From JALORV01 sp963702595 (lineage in GTDB: Bacteria > Pseudomonadota > Gammaproteobacteria > Burkholderiales > Burkholderiaceae_F), in assembly GCA_963702595.1 (NCBI GenBank), contig CAVPDC010000001.1:206556-270555 (forward strand): DNA of 64,000 nt, read 5' to 3'. The notes beneath the pieces were generated by a model that was not told the origin of the DNA, ran no database searches, and was given only the letters and a program-made list of their open reading frames with translations. Below are positions 46,073 through 57,624 of this stretch, in pieces. Each line of letters opens with the position of its first letter. Within the stretch, counting starts at the first letter, position 1. The translations under genes were made by a program, and so were the position numbers.

Positions 46073-46405
46073 ATGAACGACAGTCTTGCGCAACGACTCG
46101 GCTGGGTGCTGTGGCCCTCGTTCCTGGTGGCGTGCGTGGCCGAGCTGCTGTTCTTCTCGCTGTTCGATCCGAGCGACCTGCACATGTTCGGGCAGCCGGT
46201 CGAAGCCGGCCGCATGCTGGTCTACACGCTGGGATTCTTCGCCCTTTGGGCGCTCGGCGCCGTGTCGAGCGCCCTGACAGTGTTCCTGGCGCGCTCACCG
46301 TTCGAAGTGAATCGCTGCACGCTAGCGACCGATGAGCGGCCGGACGGGTGCCCTAAGCGAGAATGCCTCGTGGAGCCGGCGTCGGCCCCGCTCGAGCGCA
46401 GCTAG
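46073..46405 (+). CDS. Small membrane protein in the cco cluster, hypothetical
   Basis: A 110-residue protein with two spans (FLVACVAELLFFSLF; LVYTLGFFALWALGAVSSALTVFLA) and a C-terminal segment with cysteines (RCTLATDERPDGCPKREC). It follows ccoH by 34 bases and probably belongs to the same transcript. I recognise no named family; the position suggests a role in oxidase or heme/copper assembly (inference). Its TAG stop is the first base triplet of a dispersed repeat, so the native C-terminus may have been altered. Confidence 0.6.
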   Translation: MNDSLAQRLGWVLWPSFLVACVAELLFFSLFDPSDLHMFGQPVEAGRMLVYTLGFFALWALGAVSSALTVFLARSPFEVNRCTLATDERPDGCPKRECLVEPASAPLERS

Positions 46406-46555
46406 AGGCGCCTCGGGTGTACGCGATCGGCGTTGCCGCTCGCTCGTGCACCCTCGGCGGAACCGCGAATTTGTCGGCTATGCTCCGGAGCGGCCGCGCG
46501 CGCCGTCGAAGGTCAACTGCAGGGCACTCCCCCGCCCCTAGCCGAGCGAGGGGTG
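46403..46555. repeat. Dispersed repeat, copy 1
   Basis: Starts exactly at the TAG stop of the upstream gene (TAGAGGCGC) and includes GTGTACGCGA, CTCCGGAGCGGCCGCGCGC, GTCAAC and CACTCCCCC, ending with a CCCCTAGCCGAGCGAGGGG hairpin. The same ordered blocks make up the copy after hemN. Confidence 0.6.
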
Positions 46556-46604
46556 AAGATCATGCACTGCCAGTGGATCTGCCTGAGCGCCGACGGGGCG
46601 CCGA

Positions 46605-47336
46605 TTACGTGCCCTGGCCGGAAACGATCAGGCGCAGTCCGTCCTGATTGACAATGCGGACGTGCTTCTGGTTGACGTCGATCAGCCCGTCCTGCGCGAA
46701 GCGCGAGAGCACGCGACTGACGGTTTCGAGCTTCAGGCCGAGGAAGCTGCCGATTTCGGCGCGCGTCATGCGCAGCACGAACTCCGTGCGTGAATAGCCG
46801 CGCGCCTCGAAGCGCTGCGAGAGGTTGAGCAGGAAGGCCGCGAGGCGCTCCTCCGCGTGCATGCTGCCCAGCAGCAGCATCACGCCGTGCTCGCGCACGA
46901 TCTCGCGGCTCATCACCTTGTGGAAATGGTTGCGCAGAACCGGCATGGACGAGGCTACTTCTTCTAGCCGGTCATAGGGGATGACGCACACTTCCGTGTC
47001 TTCGAGCGCCACCGTATCGCAGGAGTGTGCTTCGGTGCTGATGCCATCGAGGCCGACCAGTTCGCCTGCCATGTGGAATCCCGTGACCTGCTCGCGCCCG
47101 TCCTGCGACATCACGGTGCTCTTCAGGAAGCCGAGGCGCACGGCATACAGCGATTCGAAGCGATCGCCGGCGCGGAACAGTGCATCACCGCGCTTGACCC
47201 GCTTGCGCGTGGCGACGAGTTCTTCCAGGCGCTCGACTTCCTTCAGGGACAGCCCGACCGGCAGGCACAGCTCCCGCAGGTTGCAATTCGAGCAGGCTAC
47301 CCGCAGGTTGGCGATGCTGATCGCTGGCGCGTTCAT
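46605..47336 (-). CDS. fnr: FNR-type oxygen-sensing transcription regulator
   Basis: A 243-residue Crp/FNR protein. Cysteines C15, C18, C24 (ACSNCNLRELC) and C106 match the four ligands of an oxygen-labile 4Fe-4S cluster. A cyclic-nucleotide-like fold, a dimer helix and a helix-turn-helix (IGSFLGLKLETVSRVLSRF; E, S and R in the recognition helix) follow. It activates low-oxygen genes. ATG 47336 has AAGGAG upstream. Divergent from hemN with a shared FNR box. Likely controls the cco operons in this window. Confidence 0.93.
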   Translation of the reverse strand: MNAPAISIANLRVACSNCNLRELCLPVGLSLKEVERLEELVATRKRVKRGDALFRAGDRFESLYAVRLGFLKSTVMSQDGREQVTGFHMAGELVGLDGISTEAHSCDTVALEDTEVCVIPYDRLEEVASSMPVLRNHFHKVMSREIVREHGVMLLLGSMHAEERLAAFLLNLSQRFEARGYSRTEFVLRMTRAEIGSFLGLKLETVSRVLSRFAQDGLIDVNQKHVRIVNQDGLRLIVSGQGT

Positions 47337-47460
47337 GCAGCAGTACTCCTTCGCTTGACGACTTTGGCCGTCGGTCGAACACGGAAAAGCAATTGTTGCG
47401 GCGCTCGTATGGGCTTTCGTAGCCGGCGCCTCGATTCGAACGGATCCGTATCCGGCCCGT

Positions 47461-47474
47461 TGACCCCGGTCAAG
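47461..47474. promoter_or_regulatory. FNR box shared by fnr and hemN
   Basis: TTGAC-CCCG-GTCAA between the divergent genes. On the hemN side an AATAAT -10-like box (47496-47501) lies at the right distance for activation at -41.5. On the fnr side no good -10 is visible, so it could act there as an autoregulatory operator. Confidence 0.75.
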
Positions 47475-47540
47475 CCTGACCCGGTACGGCCCGAAATAAT
47501 ACCCTGATCGGCCGGCCAAGGCCGGGCGAAGGAATTTGTC

Positions 47541-48941
47541 ATGCTAATGACCGCGCGAGGGGAAGTGACTCTGCCCGACCCCGCAACGCTGCGGCGGTTC
47601 GATGTGCCGGGGCCGCGCTACACGTCGTATCCGACGGCCGACCGGTTCGTCGAGGCGTTTGATGTCAGCGCGTTCTCCGAGGCTCTGGCCGCGCGCGAAT
47701 CCGCGGTTGCAGCGGCCTCGCTGTCGCTCTATGTCCACCTGCCATTTTGCAGCACGGTTTGCTACTACTGCGCCTGCAACAAGGTCATCACCAAGGACCA
47801 GAGCAAGTCGGCGGAGTACATCGACTATCTCGAAAAGGAAGCGGATCTCGTCAGTGCCCGGCTGACCGGCAGTCGCGAGATCGAGCAGCTGCACTTCGGC
47901 GGTGGAACGCCGACGTTCCTTTCGAACGAGGAACTGGCGCAGTTGATGGCGGTGCTGACCGCGCGCTTTCCGCTGGCGGAGAAGGGCGAATACTCGATCG
48001 AGGTCGATCCCCGGTCGACTCCACCGGACAAGGTGGCGGCGCTGGCGAAGCTGGGATTCAACCGGATGTCGGTCGGAGTACAGGACTTCGAGCCCGAAGT
48101 GCAGAAGGCGGTCAATCGGCTGCAGAGCTTTGAGATAACGCAGGCGACCGTCGATGCTGCGCGCAAGGCCGACTTCAAGTCGGTAAACCTGGATCTGATC
48201 TACGGCCTGCCGAAGCAGACGCGCGAGACTTTCGCGCGCACGCTCGACAAGGTGCTGGTGCTGAGCCCGGAACGCATCGCGCTCTATCACTACGCGCACC
48301 TGCCGGACCGCTTCAAGCCGCAGCGGCGCATCGAGGCGGTCGAGTTGCCGTCGCCGGAAGAGAAGCTCAACATCATGCTGGACGCGATCCGGCGGCTGAG
48401 CGATGCCGGGTATCACTACATCGGCATGGATCACTTCGCCAAGACCAGTGACGACCTCGCGCGCGCGCAGCGCCAGGGCCGGCTGCATCGCAACTTCCAG
48501 GGCTATTCGACGCGACCGGACTGCGACCTGATCGGCCTCGGCGTGTCGGCCATCAGCAAGATCGGGCCGACCTATTCGCAGAACGTCCGCACGATCGAGG
48601 AGTACTACGACCGACTGAAGGTGGGCATGCTGCCGACCGCGCGCGGCATCGCGCTGGACCGCGACGACATCCTGCGGCGAGCGGTCATCATGGCGCTGAT
48701 GTGCCACTTCGAAGTCTCCAAGGAGGCGATTGAGACTGTGCACATGATCAAGTTCGACGAGTACTTCAAGACCGAACTCACGGATATGAAACTCTTCGAG
48801 AGCGAAGGCCTGGTCGAGAACACGCCGGAGTGGATCACCGTTACACCCAAGGGCAAGCTGCTGGTGCGTGCGGTGGCGATGACCTTCGACCGCTACCTGC
48901 GTGCGGATCAGCGCGCGCGGCGCTACTCGAAAATCGTTTAG
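47541..48941 (+). CDS. hemN: Oxygen-independent coproporphyrinogen III dehydrogenase
   Basis: A 466-residue radical SAM enzyme with CxxxCxxC at C70, C74 and C77 (FCSTVCYYCACN), the LHFGGGTPTFL SAM-binding block and the HemN C-terminal domain (GYSTRPDCDLIGLGVSAIS). It converts coproporphyrinogen III to protoporphyrinogen IX without oxygen, supplying heme for the cbb3 oxidase under low oxygen. FNR box upstream. Confidence 0.95.
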   Translation: MLMTARGEVTLPDPATLRRFDVPGPRYTSYPTADRFVEAFDVSAFSEALAARESAVAAASLSLYVHLPFCSTVCYYCACNKVITKDQSKSAEYIDYLEKEADLVSARLTGSREIEQLHFGGGTPTFLSNEELAQLMAVLTARFPLAEKGEYSIEVDPRSTPPDKVAALAKLGFNRMSVGVQDFEPEVQKAVNRLQSFEITQATVDAARKADFKSVNLDLIYGLPKQTRETFARTLDKVLVLSPERIALYHYAHLPDRFKPQRRIEAVELPSPEEKLNIMLDAIRRLSDAGYHYIGMDHFAKTSDDLARAQRQGRLHRNFQGYSTRPDCDLIGLGVSAISKIGPTYSQNVRTIEEYYDRLKVGMLPTARGIALDRDDILRRAVIMALMCHFEVSKEAIETVHMIKFDEYFKTELTDMKLFESEGLVENTPEWITVTPKGKLLVRAVAMTFDRYLRADQRARRYSKIV

Positions 48942-49142
48942 AGGCGCTCCTCGTGTACGCGACGAGGCGGCGCTCCTCGTGTACGCGTCCGCTGCGCGGC
49001 CGCACGTGCACTCGGAGCGGCACGGCTTTCGCTTCGCTTCAGCCGCTCAAGACTGATTGGTCGGCTTCGCTCCGGAGCGGCCGCGCGCTTCGCCGCAGGT
49101 CAACACTAGGCACTCCCCCGGCCCCTCGCCGGGCGAGGGGTG
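48939..49142. repeat. Dispersed repeat, copy 2
   Basis: Begins at the TAG stop of hemN (TAGAGGCGC), with GGCGCTCCTCGTGTACGCG present twice in tandem (48942 and 48969), then CTCCGGAGCGGCCGCGCGC, GTCAAC, CACTCCCCC and a terminal hairpin CCCCTCGCCGGGCGAGGGG. It fills the whole gap to the next gene and may act as the hemN terminator. Confidence 0.6.
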
Positions 49143-49188
49143 CAGGCCGTCGGACGCCGGCAGTGCGGCCTTGGCGCAGAATGCATAT

Positions 49189-49935
49189 ATGTTGAGTTTG
49201 CTGACAACACAGGCGATTGCGGCATTCACGCTGGCGCTGCTGGGCGGGCTGCATTGCGCGGGGATGTGCGGTGGGTTCGTGGGGGCGCTGCAGATCAACC
49301 GGCCTCGCGATGTCTCGGCGGCGCGGCTCGCAGCCGGCTACCACGCCGGCCGCATCACCAGCTATACGCTGGCAGGCGCGCTCGTCGGCACTCTAGGCGG
49401 CGCGCTCTATGCGGCCGACGTGCTGCCGGTGCAGGTCGTGCTGCTGGTGCTGGGATCTCTGATGCTGCTGGCGATCGGGGCGTCACTGCTCGGTCGCGCG
49501 GCGTGGCTCAAGCGGCTCGAGCCGGCCGGGCTGTGGATCTGGCGCCTGGTCGGGCCGCTGGCGCGGCGCGTGTACCCGCCGCGCTCCGGTGGACAGGCGC
49601 TGATCGCCGGACTCGCCTGGGGCTGGATCCCGTGCGGCATGGTCTACGCGGCGCTGCCGCTGGCGCTCGTGGCCGGCGGGCCGTGGCAGGGGGCGCTGGT
49701 CATGCTGGCGTTCGGTGCGGGAACGCTGCCCAATATGCTGGCAGTCGACGTGACAGTGACGAAGGTCGGCGCGGCGCGTCCGGGTGGCGCACTGGCCGGC
49801 GTGCGGGCCTGGATCAAGCCGGTCGCAGGCGCTGTCATCATCGTCTTCGGTGTGTCGGGGCTCGCGCATGCGGCGCGCATCGCTGGCGCCGGCCACCCGA
49901 CCATCGACGCGCTCGCATCGATCTGCCACCACTGA
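49189..49935 (+). CDS. TauE/SafE-like (cytochrome-biogenesis-type) membrane protein
   Basis: A 248-residue protein with six or so spans and the motif GGLHCAGMCGGFVGAL near the N-terminus plus WGWIPCGMVYAALPLAL in the middle: paired Cys in membrane segments, as in the DsbD/CcdA-like and UreH-like branch often annotated as sulfite exporter TauE/SafE. Members next to cco genes are suspected to handle copper or thiol reduction for cbb3 maturation (inference). ATG 49189. Confidence 0.75.
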   Translation: MLSLLTTQAIAAFTLALLGGLHCAGMCGGFVGALQINRPRDVSAARLAAGYHAGRITSYTLAGALVGTLGGALYAADVLPVQVVLLVLGSLMLLAIGASLLGRAAWLKRLEPAGLWIWRLVGPLARRVYPPRSGGQALIAGLAWGWIPCGMVYAALPLALVAGGPWQGALVMLAFGAGTLPNMLAVDVTVTKVGAARPGGALAGVRAWIKPVAGAVIIVFGVSGLAHAARIAGAGHPTIDALASICHH

Positions 49936-50017
49936 GGCCGGCGGATGGCCGCCTCCGCCCCAGTATCATTCGCAGGATTCATTCTCCGGTGCGGTTCATC
50001 CGCACCCTCCGGCTGTC

Positions 50018-52635
<2,618 letters not shown>

Positions 52636-52657
<22 letters not shown>

Positions 52658-53184
52658 ACGGCGTCGTCGTCCGACGCGCGGAGCCTGCGGACGCGGCGGG
52701 CATCGCGCGCACCTTCCAATCGCGCAGCACGGCGGCGGGCACGCTGCAGAACCCCTATCCCTCGGTGGCCGACTGGGTCGAGCGGCTGGGGCGCGACGCT
52801 GCAACCAACTACATCTTCGTGGCGCTTTCCGGTGACGATGTCATCGGTCACTCGGGTCTGCATGGCAACAAGAACCCGCGCCGCCAGCACGCCTGGGGGT
52901 TTGGCGTCGGTATCCGTGAAGACTGGCAGCGACGGGGCGTCGGCACGCGCCTGATGGCGACCGTCATCGACCTTGCCGACAACTGGCTCGGTGCATTGCG
53001 TCTCGAACTGACGGTGTACAGCGACAACGCTGCCGCGCTGGCGTTGTATCGCAAGTTCGGATTCGAGGTCGAAGGCGTGCACCGCGCGTTTGCCTTGCGT
53101 GAAGGGCAGTACGTCGACACGACGGCGATGGCGCGCCTGCATCCGAATCCTCCGCAGTTGCTGGCCGCGAAGGCCGCTACTTGA
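52636..53184 (+). CDS. GNAT-family N-acetyltransferase
   Basis: A 182-residue acetyltransferase with VRRAEPADAAGIART at the N-terminus, the acetyl-CoA loop RRGVGTRLM near residue 102 and NAAALALYRKFGFEVEG near 124-140. Similar to amino-acid N-acetyltransferases of the YhhY/phosphinothricin type. The GTG start at 52636 overlaps the last 22 bases of alaS, implying coupling. Substrate unknown. Confidence 0.85.
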
Positions 53185-53254
53185 GGCGCGCTGTTCGGGG
53201 CTCCGGCGCGTGTCTCACGCCGCCTCGTTCCGCTCGTGCGTCCGAGCCACTGAC

Positions 53255-53776
53255 ATGACGTCCTCCTACCGTTTCTGTCCGGTGTGCGCCGTGCCGCTGG
53301 CGCGCCAGACGCTGGGCGAGCGCGAGCGCGCGATGTGTCCCGCCTGCGGATGGGTGCATTGGGACAATCCCACGCCCGTCGTGGCCGCGCTGATCGAGTA
53401 CACCGGCAAGATCCTTCTTGCGCGCAACCGCGCCTGGCCGGACAAGATGTTCGCGCTGGTGACCGGCTTTCTCGAGCGCGACGAGACGCCATCGCAGGCG
53501 GTTGCACGCGAGGTGGAGGAAGAAACAGCGCTCGCAACGAAGTCCGCGACGCTGATCGGCGTCTACGAATTCGCGCGCAAGAATGAAGTCATCATTGCCT
53601 ACCACGTCATGGCGGAAGGTGAGATCCGCCTGGGCGAGGAACTCGTCGACTACCGCCTGATCGAGCCTGCGCGGCTGCGCCCGTGGCCACTGGGAACCGG
53701 GCTTGCGATGGCCGACTGGATGCGCGCGCGCGGTCTGCCGGTAGAATTTCTCGCTTTCCCGCCGACAACTGCCTGA
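53255..53776 (+). CDS. NUDIX hydrolase with zinc ribbon
   Basis: A 173-residue protein. The N-terminus has a CPVC...CPACGW zinc ribbon as in NudC/NUDIX-like proteins; the Nudix box is GFLERDETPSQAVAREVEEETAL. It hydrolyses a nucleoside diphosphate linked to another moiety; possibly NAD- or ADP-ribose-like, not determinable. ATG 53255. Confidence 0.9.
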   Translation: MTSSYRFCPVCAVPLARQTLGERERAMCPACGWVHWDNPTPVVAALIEYTGKILLARNRAWPDKMFALVTGFLERDETPSQAVAREVEEETALATKSATLIGVYEFARKNEVIIAYHVMAEGEIRLGEELVDYRLIEPARLRPWPLGTGLAMADWMRARGLPVEFLAFPPTTA

Positions 53777-53784
53777 AACCTCCG

Positions 53785-54024
53785 ATGGACATCCCCCCGA
53801 CGGCCGACAAGGAAATCGACACGCGTGGGCTCAATTGCCCGCTGCCGATCCTGCGCGCGAAGAAGGCCCTCTCGGACATGACGAGCGGCCAGGTGCTGAA
53901 GATCCTTGCGACCGACCCGGGTTCGGTGCGCGACTTCCAGGCCTTCGCCAAGCAGACCGGCAACGAGCTCGTGGCCCAGGAGACCGTCGGCAAGGAATTC
54001 CTCCACTACCTGAAGCGTCGATGA
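53785..54024 (+). CDS. TusA/SirA-type sulfur carrier
   Basis: A 79-residue protein with RGLNCPLPILRAKKAL; the Cys of the CPxP motif carries persulfide sulfur. The fold and length fit TusA-family proteins used in tRNA thiolation or sulfur trafficking. It starts 8 bases after the NUDIX gene and overlaps the next gene by ATGA, forming a small operon. Confidence 0.88.
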   Translation: MDIPPTADKEIDTRGLNCPLPILRAKKALSDMTSGQVLKILATDPGSVRDFQAFAKQTGNELVAQETVGKEFLHYLKRR

Positions 54025-54620
54025 GCACAACTCCGTCACCTGTGCCCGGCCCGCGTCGCGGCCCGTCGCGCCTGAAGCTCGCCTTCTGGCTGCTGATCGT
54101 TCCGTTGGCACTGGCCGCCGCGTACTTTGCGGTCGTTCTGTCCTGGAGCTACTCGGACGGCGAACGCGCTGGCTGGGTGCAGAAGTTCAGCAAGAAGGGC
54201 TGGCTCTGCAAGACCTGGGAAGGCGAGATGGCGATGGTCACGATGCCGGGCGCCATACCGGAGAAGTTTTTGTTCACGGTGCGCGACGACAAGGTCGCGG
54301 AGCAGATCAATCGCATCATGGGCAAGCGTGTCACGCTGCACTACGAGGAGAAAGTCGGCCTGCCGACGACTTGCTTCGGCGAAACGCGCCATTTCGTCAG
54401 TCGCGTGGCGGCGGTCGACGAAATTCCAATCGCGCCGGGCATCGTGGTGAACCCGGGCCAGCCGGCTGCGGGAGCGCCGTCCGCCGCTCCGACGACCGTT
54501 CCGGCGCCGCCCCCCGCTCCCAAGCCCACGCCGTCCCCGCCGTCCGAGTACACGATGCCCGCGCCAGCGGAGGCACCGCCGCCTCCGGCTGCGCCCGCAT
54601 CGCCCCCCGCAACCAAGTAG
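54021..54620 (+). CDS. Hypothetical membrane-anchored protein with Pro-rich tail
   Basis: A 199-residue protein with one N-terminal span (LAFWLLIVPLALAAAYFAVVLSW), a compact domain (AGWVQKFSKKGWLCKTWEGEMAMVT..., two Cys), and a ~60-residue Pro/Ala-rich C-terminus. The domain is probably periplasmic. It looks like a conserved beta-proteobacterial protein of unknown function. Coupled to the sulfur carrier gene. Confidence 0.7.
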   Translation: MSTTPSPVPGPRRGPSRLKLAFWLLIVPLALAAAYFAVVLSWSYSDGERAGWVQKFSKKGWLCKTWEGEMAMVTMPGAIPEKFLFTVRDDKVAEQINRIMGKRVTLHYEEKVGLPTTCFGETRHFVSRVAAVDEIPIAPGIVVNPGQPAAGAPSAAPTTVPAPPPAPKPTPSPPSEYTMPAPAEAPPPPAAPASPPATK

Positions 54621-54675
54621 CGGTAAGGCGCGTTGTGTTGCTGACCGCCGTGCCGCCGACGGTGGCGCGCAGGTC

Positions 54676-57534
54676 CTAGGCCGTTGGCAGGCGTTCGTAC
54701 TGCTTGCGGACCTGGCTCAGCGTCGCGCCGAAACCAGCCAGCCGATCCTTTTCCTGCGCCACGACGGCCGCAGGCGCGCGCTCGACGAAACTCGCGTTAC
54801 CGAGCTTGCTCTCGGCCTTGCGGATCTCGTTCTCCAGCCGCGCGATCTCCTTGGCGAGGCGTTCGCGCTCGGCGGCGATGTCGATTTCGATCTTCAGCAG
54901 CAGCCGGTAGTCGTCGACGACCTTGATCGGTGCGGCTGCTCCGTGCGCCACACCGTCCACATCGGCGACGACCTGCACCTCGGACAGCCGGGCCAGCGCC
55001 TGCAGGTACGGCGCGGCGGCGGTAAGCACGCCGGCGTCGCCCGAGGCCAGCAGCGGAACCTTCTGGGCGGGCGAGAGGTTCATCTCGCTGCGCAGGTTGC
55101 GCAGTGCATCCACCATGCGTTTGAGCAGCGCGACGGTCTGGTCTGCGGCGGCGTCGACCTTCCCCGGCTCCGCGCGCGGGTAGGGTCGGATCATCACCGA
55201 AGACTCCGCGCTGGCCGCGCGCTTGCCCGCCAGCACCGACACGGGCTGCCACAGCTCTTCGGTGATGAACGGAATGATCGGGTGCGCCAGACGCAGCGCG
55301 ACCTCGAGCACCCGCACCAGCGTGCGGCGGGTGCCGCGCTGCTGCGCTTCGTTGCCCGCGGCCAGCTGTACCTTGGCGAGTTCGAGGTACCAGTCGCAGT
55401 ACTCGTTCCAGACAAATGTGTAAATGGCGTTGGCGACATTGTCGAGGCGGTAGTCCGCAAAGCCTTCGGCAACGGCCGCCTCGGTGCGCTGCAGTTCGCC
55501 GATGATCCAGAGATCGACCGCCGAAAGCTCCACCGGCAGCTTCTCGTCGAGGCCGCAGTCCTTGCCCTCGGTGTTCATCAGCACGAAGCGCGTGGCATTC
55601 CACAGCTTGTTGCAGAAGTTGCGGTAACCCTCGCAGCGCTTGAGGTCGAAGTTGATATTGCGGCCGAGTGTGGCGTAGGCCGCCATCGTGAAGCGCAGCG
55701 CGTCGGCGCCGTACGGCGCGATGCCCCCGGGAAAGTGCTTGCGCACCTTGGCCGCGACCTTGGGCGCGTCCTCGGTCTTGCGCAGCCCCATCGTGTTCTT
55801 CTTGACCAGCGCCTCGAGGTCGATGCCGTCGATGATGTCGATGGGATCGAGCGTGTTGCCTTCGCTCTTCGACATCTTCTTGCCCTCGGCATCGCGCACG
55901 ATGCCGTGGATGTAGACGTCGCGAAACGGCACGCGGCCGGTGAAGTGGGCCGTCATCATCACCATGCGGGCGACCCAGAAGAAGATGATGTCGTAGCCGG
56001 TGACCAGCACCGTCGACGGCAGGTAGAGGTCGTAGGCCACGCGCTCCTCGCCTGATGCCTGCGCCTCGACTGCGGGCCAGCCGAGCGTGGAAAACGGCAC
56101 CATCGCCGACGAATACCAGGTGTCGAGCACGTCGGGGTCGCGCCTCAGCCCCTTGCCCGCGCCGGCTTTGGCCTGCGCCTCGGCTTCCGAGCGGGCGACA
56201 TAGACGTTGCCCTCTTCGTCGTACCAGGCCGGGATCTGGTGGCCCCACCACAGTTGCCGCGAGATGCACCAGTCCTGGATGTTCTCCAGCCACTGGTTGT
56301 AGACCGTGATCCACTGCTCGGGAAAGATGCGCACCTCGCCGCGCGCCACGACGTCGAGCGCGACCTGTGCGATCGATTGGCCCGGGTGCCGTGTGCCGGC
56401 CGGTGCGGGCTTGCTCATCGCCATGTACCACTGCTCGGAAAGCGTCGGCTCGACCACCTCTCCGGTGCGGCCGCAGCGCGGCACCATCATCTTGTGCGGC
56501 TTTTCCGACACCAGCAGCCCCGCAGCACGCAGGTCTTCAAGCACACGCTTGCGCGCGACATAGCGGTCCAGGCCGCGGTACTTCTCCGGTGCGTTGTCGT
56601 TGACTGTCGCGACCAGCGTGAAAATCGGAATCGGCGTCAGGTCATGGCGCTGGCCGATCGCGAAGTCGTTGAAATCGTGCGCCGGCGTGATCTTCACGCA
56701 ACCGGTGCCGAATTCGCGATCGACATAGGCATCGGCGATGACCGGGATCGAACGGCCGGTCAGCGGCAGCACGAGCGGCTTGCCGACGAGCGACGCATAG
56801 CGCTCGTCCTCCGGATGCACCGCGACCGCCACGTCGCCCAGCATCGTCTCCGGACGCGTCGTCGCCACGACGACACCTGCGCCACCATCCACGGCGGGGT
56901 AGCGGATCTCCCACAGCTTGCCGTCCTCTTCCTCGGTCTCCACTTCGAGGTCCGACACCGCGGTCTGCAGCTTCGGGTCCCAGTTGACGAGCCGCTTGCC
57001 GCGGTAGATGAGGCCCTGCTCGTAGAGTTGCACGAAGGTCTCGGTCACGACCTTCGAGAGTCCGTCGTCCATCGTGAAGTAGGTGCGCGCCCAGTCCACC
57101 GAGTCGCCGAGCCGGCGCATCTGGTTCAGGATCGTGCCGCCGGAATATTCCTTCCAGTCCCACACCTGCTTGATGAACGCCTCGCGGCCCATCGTGCGGC
57201 GATCGACGCCGTTGGCCTCGAGCTGGCGTTCGACAACGATTTGTGTGGCGATCCCGGCGTGGTCCGTGCCCGGCAGCCACAGCGTGTTGAACCCCGCCAT
57301 GCGGTGATAGCGGGTCAGCGCATCCATGATCGTGTGGTTGAACCCGTGCCCCATGTGCAGCAGGCCGGTGACGTTGGGCGGCGGCAGCTGGATCGAGAAG
57401 GCGGGCCGCGCGGGATCGAGTCCGGCCTTGAAGTAGCCCCGCGCTTCCCATACCGGCGACCAGCGTGCCTCGATGGCGCCGGGTTCGAAGCTCTTGGCAA
57501 GCGGCGCGTCTGCCGGCGATGCGATGTCGTTCAT
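54676..57534 (-). CDS. valS: Valyl-tRNA synthetase
   Basis: A 952-residue class I synthetase: PPPNVTGLLHMGHGFNHT (HIGH-type site near residues 59-62), the CP1 editing domain, KKMSKSEGNTLDPI near residue 553, an anticodon-binding domain and a C-terminal coiled coil (EIDIAAERERLAKEIARLENEI). It charges tRNA-Val. Third gene of the classical pepA-holC-valS order, with an extra small gene before it. The conserved PPP in the active site is known to depend on EF-P. Confidence 0.96.
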   Translation of the reverse strand: MNDIASPADAPLAKSFEPGAIEARWSPVWEARGYFKAGLDPARPAFSIQLPPPNVTGLLHMGHGFNHTIMDALTRYHRMAGFNTLWLPGTDHAGIATQIVVERQLEANGVDRRTMGREAFIKQVWDWKEYSGGTILNQMRRLGDSVDWARTYFTMDDGLSKVVTETFVQLYEQGLIYRGKRLVNWDPKLQTAVSDLEVETEEEDGKLWEIRYPAVDGGAGVVVATTRPETMLGDVAVAVHPEDERYASLVGKPLVLPLTGRSIPVIADAYVDREFGTGCVKITPAHDFNDFAIGQRHDLTPIPIFTLVATVNDNAPEKYRGLDRYVARKRVLEDLRAAGLLVSEKPHKMMVPRCGRTGEVVEPTLSEQWYMAMSKPAPAGTRHPGQSIAQVALDVVARGEVRIFPEQWITVYNQWLENIQDWCISRQLWWGHQIPAWYDEEGNVYVARSEAEAQAKAGAGKGLRRDPDVLDTWYSSAMVPFSTLGWPAVEAQASGEERVAYDLYLPSTVLVTGYDIIFFWVARMVMMTAHFTGRVPFRDVYIHGIVRDAEGKKMSKSEGNTLDPIDIIDGIDLEALVKKNTMGLRKTEDAPKVAAKVRKHFPGGIAPYGADALRFTMAAYATLGRNINFDLKRCEGYRNFCNKLWNATRFVLMNTEGKDCGLDEKLPVELSAVDLWIIGELQRTEAAVAEGFADYRLDNVANAIYTFVWNEYCDWYLELAKVQLAAGNEAQQRGTRRTLVRVLEVALRLAHPIIPFITEELWQPVSVLAGKRAASAESSVMIRPYPRAEPGKVDAAADQTVALLKRMVDALRNLRSEMNLSPAQKVPLLASGDAGVLTAAAPYLQALARLSEVQVVADVDGVAHGAAAPIKVVDDYRLLLKIEIDIAAERERLAKEIARLENEIRKAESKLGNASFVERAPAAVVAQEKDRLAGFGATLSQVRKQYERLPTA

Positions 57535-57624
57535 TGCGGTACCGGATCAGCGCCGGAGTGTGAAATCCAAGGGTGGAAGTTTACGGGCGCGTCGCGATGA
57601 CGTGCCTGCGCGGCCAGCGCTGTC

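Noticed and set aside
48942..48988. Tandem 19-bp direct repeat as a CRISPR-like array
   Set aside because: Only two units, 8-base spacer, no cas genes; part of the dispersed repeat.
56239..57600. 453-codon plus-strand frame opposite valS
   Set aside because: Shadow of valS with the same biased composition.
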